Below, piece after piece: positions 60,796-64,000 of a stretch of 64,000 bases of DNA (position 1 is the stretch's first letter; each line of letters starts with the position of its first letter). The notes beneath the pieces are model-generated. The model was not told the DNA's origin. It saw nothing but the letters and a program-made list of their open reading frames with translations, and did no database searches. Origin of the DNA: Nocardioides renjunii (GTDB lineage: Bacteria; Actinomycetota; Actinomycetes; Propionibacteriales; Nocardioidaceae); assembly GCF_034661175.1 (NCBI RefSeq), contig NZ_CP141058.1:4216001-4280000 (forward strand), written 5' to 3'. Position numbers and translations under genes: made by a program.

Positions 60796-61679
60796 GCTGC
60801 GGGTCCTTCGGCGCTCGCGCGGGTCACCACGATGCGGCCCTGCTCGTCGTCCTCGAAGCGCACGAGCGTCCCGGGGGGCCACTCGGCGGCGATGTGGCCG
60901 GGCAGGTGGAGCACGCCGTCCTCGCCGACGACGGCGTACTCGGACCCGCCGTGGCCCTCCGCGCCGACCCGGCCGCCCTTCATCGTCACGGTGCGCGGGA
61001 ACGTCGCGGCGACCTCGGGCTGGTGGGTGACGACCACGATGGTGGTGCCGAAGTCGTCGCCGAGGGAGTGGACCAGGTGCAGGACGTGGTCGCGGTCGGC
61101 GTGGCTCAGCTGGCTGGTGGGCTCGTCGGCGAGCAGCAGCCGCGGCGCGGTCGACACGGCGCAGGCGAGGGCCAGCCGCTGGCGCTGGCCGCCGGACATC
61201 GTGCTGACGACCTGGTCGGCCTGGTCGAGGAGCCCGACGCGGTCGAGCAGCTCGGTGTCGGCGAGGGCGTCCTCGCGCTCGCCGCCGGACAGGGACAGCC
61301 GGGCGAAGGCGATGTTCTGGCGGGCGGTGGCGTAGGGCAGCAGGTTGCGGGTCGCGCCCTGCAGCATCGTCGAGACCTGGCGCGAGCGGATCCGCGCGAG
61401 GTAGCGCTCCCCCATCCTGGAGATCTCCTCGTCGCCGAGGAAGATGCGGCCGGCGCTGGGCCGCTGGATGCCGCCCAGCAGCGCCAGGAGGGTGGACTTG
61501 CCGGACCCGCTGGGCCCGAGGAAGGCGACCCGCTCACCGGGGCGGATGGTGAGGTCGACGCCTCGCAGGGCCACGACGTCGTGACCGCCGAACGTCTTGT
61601 AGAGGTGGACCACCCCTTCGCACCGGACGCCGAGCCCTCCCGTGCGGGTCTCCTCGACCGCAGTCGCGCTCTCCCGCAC
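60792..61679 (-). CDS. ABC transporter ATPase 1 with a C-terminal extension
   Basis: The 295-residue protein has Walker A GPSGSGKST (around residues 55-63), signature MSGGQRQRLALA (about 161-172) and LLLADEPTSQL. After about residue 240 there is a 55-residue extension (YAVVGEDGVLHLPGHIAAEW, PPGTLVRFEDD) that is not part of the LolD/MacB core and looks like a small beta-strand domain, perhaps AbrB-like. It heads the four-gene operon. The GTG at 61679 is preferred because GAAGGGGG precedes it; the frame is open upstream into the divergent promoter. Confidence 0.85.
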   Translation of the reverse strand: MRESATAVEETRTGGLGVRCEGVVHLYKTFGGHDVVALRGVDLTIRPGERVAFLGPSGSGKSTLLALLGGIQRPSAGRIFLGDEEISRMGERYLARIRSRQVSTMLQGATRNLLPYATARQNIAFARLSLSGGEREDALADTELLDRVGLLDQADQVVSTMSGGQRQRLALACAVSTAPRLLLADEPTSQLSHADRDHVLHLVHSLGDDFGTTIVVVTHQPEVAATFPRTVTMKGGRVGAEGHGGSEYAVVGEDGVLHLPGHIAAEWPPGTLVRFEDDEQGRIVVTRASAEGPAA

Positions 61680-61737
61680 GCCGCCCCCTTCTGTGAACAA
61701 GGGCTTCAACATACATAAATGCCAGTACCTTGAGCCC
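61680..61737. promoter_or_regulatory. AT-rich divergent promoter region (ABC operon / LuxR regulator)
   Basis: The segment CAACATACATAAATG at 61708-61722 is unusually AT-rich for this genome. It contains TATGTA/TATGTT on the minus strand and CATAAAT on the plus strand as -10 candidates, so both units probably start here. It is a natural site for the divergent regulator to act. Confidence 0.5.
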
Positions 61738-62388
61738 ATGGTCATCCGAGTGGCGCTGGTCAACGACGACGAGGTCGTCGTGCGGGGCCTCGATGCCATG
61801 ATGCGCAGCTATCCCCATCGCGTCGAGATCGTCGAGCTGGTGGCCGGCAGGCAGGTCAGCAGGCCGGTCGACGTCGCCCTCTACGACACCTTCGGCATGG
61901 GGCAGGGCAACGGTCCCGCGGTGGCCCGGCTCATCGCGAGCCCGCAGGTCCGCCAGGTCGCGGTCTACACGTGGAACTTCCAGCCGTGGCTGACCCGCGA
62001 CACCCTCAACCAGGGCGTGCGCGGCTACCTCTCCAAGAGCCTGCCCGCCGCCCGGCTGGTCGACGCGCTCGGTGCGATCGCCTCGGGCCAGGTCGTCGTG
62101 TCCCCCGCCCGCAACCGGTCCTCGATCGTCGGCGGCGACTGGCCCGGTCGCGAGGAGGGCCTGACCGCCCGCGAGGCCGAGGTGCTCTCGCTCATCACGA
62201 TGGGCCTGAGCAACCAGGACATCGCCGAGCGCACGCTGCTCTCGATCAACTCGATCAAGTCCTACATCCGCTCGGCCTACCGCAAGATCGACGTCGACTC
62301 GCGCTCCAAGGCCGTGCTCTGGGGCGTCGAGCACGGCATGCGCGCCGACCGGGTGCGCATCCACGGCTCCCCCGCCCGCGAGGGCTGA
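61738..62388 (+). CDS. LuxR/NarL-type response regulator
   Basis: The 216-residue protein has a receiver with DD at residues 10-11, Asp50 in VALYDTFG as phospho-acceptor and Lys100 in GYLSK, followed by a LuxR-type helix-turn-helix (LTAREAEVLSLITMGLSNQDIAERTLLSINSIKSYIR, about 142-178). Receiver residues are complete, so it is likely to be phosphorylated, but no histidine kinase is nearby. It is divergent from the ABC operon and probably regulates it. The ATG at 61738 gives the natural receiver start. Confidence 0.9.
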   Translation: MVIRVALVNDDEVVVRGLDAMMRSYPHRVEIVELVAGRQVSRPVDVALYDTFGMGQGNGPAVARLIASPQVRQVAVYTWNFQPWLTRDTLNQGVRGYLSKSLPAARLVDALGAIASGQVVVSPARNRSSIVGGDWPGREEGLTAREAEVLSLITMGLSNQDIAERTLLSINSIKSYIRSAYRKIDVDSRSKAVLWGVEHGMRADRVRIHGSPAREG

Positions 62389-62444
62389 GCCGCGGCGGCC
62401 GCGGCGTTTCCGTCCAGCCCGGCGCCACGCCGTACCCTTCGCCG

Positions 62445-63953
62445 GTGACTGAGCAGAACGTCGTCGGTGCGCCCGGCATCGACCCCGACGACCTCGCGGC
62501 GACGCTGCGGGTGCTGGAGAGCCTCCACCACCTGCCGGGCGACCACCCCGACCACGTCACGGTCAAGCGCGCCGCCTCGCACATGTACAAGTCGATCAAG
62601 CTCGAGCGCAAGCACCAGAAGCGGGCCGCCGAGCTCGCCCACGACCGGGCCGTCACCGCACTCACGGCGACCGGCTCACCGGTCCGGATCGACGACGAGA
62701 CCGCCGGCATCCCGCTCGTCTCCACCGCTCCCGGTGCCTTCGCCGGCGAGCTCCTCAACCCGCGCGGCTGCTACGTCTGCAAGCAGGACTTCACGCTGGT
62801 CGACGCGTTCTACCACTGGCTGTGCCCCTCGTGCGCCGCGACGAGCCACGCCAAGCGCGACCAGCGCACCGACCTCACCGGGCGGCGCGCGCTGCTCACC
62901 GGCGGCCGCGCCAAGATCGGGATGTACATCGCGCTGCGCCTGCTCCGCGACGGCGCGCACACCACCATCACGACGCGCTTCCCCAGGGACGCGGTGCGCC
63001 GGTTCTCCTCGCTGCCGGACGCCGCGGACTGGATCCACCGGCTCAAGGTGGTCGGCATCGACCTGCGCGACCCCACCCAGGTGATCTCGCTGGCCGACGA
63101 CGTCGCGGCCGCGGGTCCGCTCGACATCCTGGTCAACAACGCCTGCCAGACGGTGCGCCGCACGCCGGGCGCGTACGCCCCCCTCGTGGAGGCCGAGCAG
63201 CTCCCGCTGCCGCAGGACTCCGTGCCGGAGCTGGTGACCTTCGACCACGTCTCCGAGGCCCACCCGGCCGCCATCGCCGGGGCGCTGGCGCCCACCCCGG
63301 TCGCCCACCACGAGGGCGAGTCGGTCGAGCACGCGACCCAGGTGCACACGGCCGCGACGCTGGCCGCCCTCGCCCTGCGGGCCGGGCACGCCTCGCTCGA
63401 CGCCCACCTGGCCGGCACGGCCGTGGACGCCGGCGGCCTGCTGCCGGACGTGCAGACCACCAACTCGTGGACCCGGACCGTCGGCGAGGTCGACCCGCTG
63501 GAGCTCCTCGAGGTGCAGCTGTGCAACTCGATCGCGCCGTTCCTGCTCGTCTCGCGGCTGCGCCCGGCCCTGGCCGCGGCGGCCGCGACCGCCACGTCGG
63601 GCCGCGCGTACGTCGTCAACGTCTCGGCGATGGAGGGTCAGTTCTCCCGCCGCTACAAGGGCGCCGGGCACCCGCACACCAACATGGCCAAGGCCGCGCT
63701 CAACATGCTGACCCGCACCTCGTCGGGCGAGATGTTCGAGACCGACCGCATCCTCATGACCGCCGTCGACACCGGCTGGATCACCGACGAGCGCCCGCAC
63801 CACGAGAAGCTGCGGATCGCCGCCGAGGGCTGGCACGCACCCCTGGACCTGGTCGACGGCGCGGCCCGGGTCTACGACCCGATCGTGCTGGGCGAGGCCG
63901 GCACGGACCTCTTCGGCTGCTTCGTGAAGGACTACAAGCCCTCGCCCTGGTGA
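62445..63953 (+). CDS. SDR-family protein with an N-terminal zinc-ribbon region
   Basis: The 502-residue protein has a helical N-terminus (residues 1-80), a four-cysteine ribbon (C109, C112, C127, C130), an SDR Rossmann motif TGGRAKIG (152-159) and NNAC. Near the expected active site it reads NVSAMEGQF and HTNMAKAALN: the lysine of YxxxK is present but the tyrosine position is threonine. An insertion of about 100 residues lies between the NNA and Ser motifs. The GTG at 62445 is used. Activity is uncertain; it may be a non-canonical reductase or a scaffold. Confidence 0.75.
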   Translation: MTEQNVVGAPGIDPDDLAATLRVLESLHHLPGDHPDHVTVKRAASHMYKSIKLERKHQKRAAELAHDRAVTALTATGSPVRIDDETAGIPLVSTAPGAFAGELLNPRGCYVCKQDFTLVDAFYHWLCPSCAATSHAKRDQRTDLTGRRALLTGGRAKIGMYIALRLLRDGAHTTITTRFPRDAVRRFSSLPDAADWIHRLKVVGIDLRDPTQVISLADDVAAAGPLDILVNNACQTVRRTPGAYAPLVEAEQLPLPQDSVPELVTFDHVSEAHPAAIAGALAPTPVAHHEGESVEHATQVHTAATLAALALRAGHASLDAHLAGTAVDAGGLLPDVQTTNSWTRTVGEVDPLELLEVQLCNSIAPFLLVSRLRPALAAAAATATSGRAYVVNVSAMEGQFSRRYKGAGHPHTNMAKAALNMLTRTSSGEMFETDRILMTAVDTGWITDERPHHEKLRIAAEGWHAPLDLVDGAARVYDPIVLGEAGTDLFGCFVKDYKPSPW

Positions 63954-63970
63954 CCTGCCAGACTCGGCGC

Positions 63971-64000
63971 ATGACGTCGCTGGAGACCGCCGAGGAGTTC
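63971..64000 (+). CDS. Start of a gene cut by the window edge
   Basis: An ATG at 63971 opens the frame MTSLETAEEF, which runs off the right edge. It lies 17 bp after the SDR stop on the same strand, so it may be cotranscribed with it. Ten codons are too few to assign a function. Confidence 0.4.
   Translation, partial: MTSLETAEEF

Overview
The window is high-GC DNA (about 72 percent by eye, strong G/C at third codon positions, many GTG starts, frequent 4-bp stop/start overlaps). The protein families (WXG100 pairs, Rpf-like resuscitation factor, ACR3/ArsI arsenic genes, actinobacterial GlmS and DEAD-box helicases, collagen-like DIKN-repeat protein) point to an actinobacterium, most likely a member of the Nocardioidaceae such as Nocardioides; the genus is an inference. 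No rRNA, tRNA, CRISPR array, transposase or phage gene was seen, so it reads as chromosome.

Layout. 1-6.3 kb: tail of an NhaP-type antiporter, an NAD(P)-binding SDR-like protein, a CPBP protease, an LLM flavin oxidoreductase, a YbdK-type carboxylate-amine ligase and a DEAD-box RNA helicase. 6.5-8.9 kb: arsenic resistance locus, arsI divergent from arsR-acr3-arsC around a small operator region. 8.9-14.7 kb: sugar-uptake operon (binding protein, two permeases, GH1 beta-glucosidase, LacI regulator) with two identical LacI-type operators at its promoter. 14.8-18.2 kb: flavin monooxygenase, glutamine amidotransferase (apparent CTG start) and CaiB-type CoA transferase. 18.2-21.3 kb: type VII-linked polymorphic toxin module (two WXG100 proteins, a toxin with a nuclease-like C-terminus, a CPCC cysteine-rich candidate immunity protein, a helical protein, and a gene broken by an apparent 1-base deletion), ending in a 31-bp tandem repeat.

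21.3-33.3 kb: PadR plus dienoyl-CoA reductase, Rpf-like factor, alpha/beta hydrolase, VOC proteins, FabH-type ketosynthase, several small or uncharacterised proteins (44-aa proline-rich, PH-domain, DUF1810, DUF998, 46-aa basic, DIKN/collagen-like secreted, C39-like peptidase) and UDP-glucose 6-dehydrogenase. 33.3-38.8 kb: a four-gene sulfotransferase/glycosyltransferase operon, probably for a surface glycan. 38.8-44.8 kb: second GH1 glucosidase, pirin, a second array of the same 31-bp repeat, then an ADPS-like FAD oxidase divergent from TetR-GlpD. 44.8-52.7 kb: secreted protein, glmS with a small upstream gene, a 41-aa protein, YceI, a second DEAD-box helicase and a tandem GNAT protein. 52.9-64 kb: two orphan OmpR-type response regulators, a four-gene ABC operon (two ATPases, two large FtsX-like permeases) divergent from a LuxR-type regulator, and an unusual zinc-ribbon SDR protein; another gene begins at the right edge.

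The observations most worth a second look are the 31-bp repeat family (GGGGTAGTCCAGTG core) shared by two loci about 20 kb apart, each with a downstream inverted copy and each supplying the TAG stop of the gene before it; the WXG100 toxin/immunity module with its frameshifted third downstream gene; and the ABC operon and regulator set at the right end.
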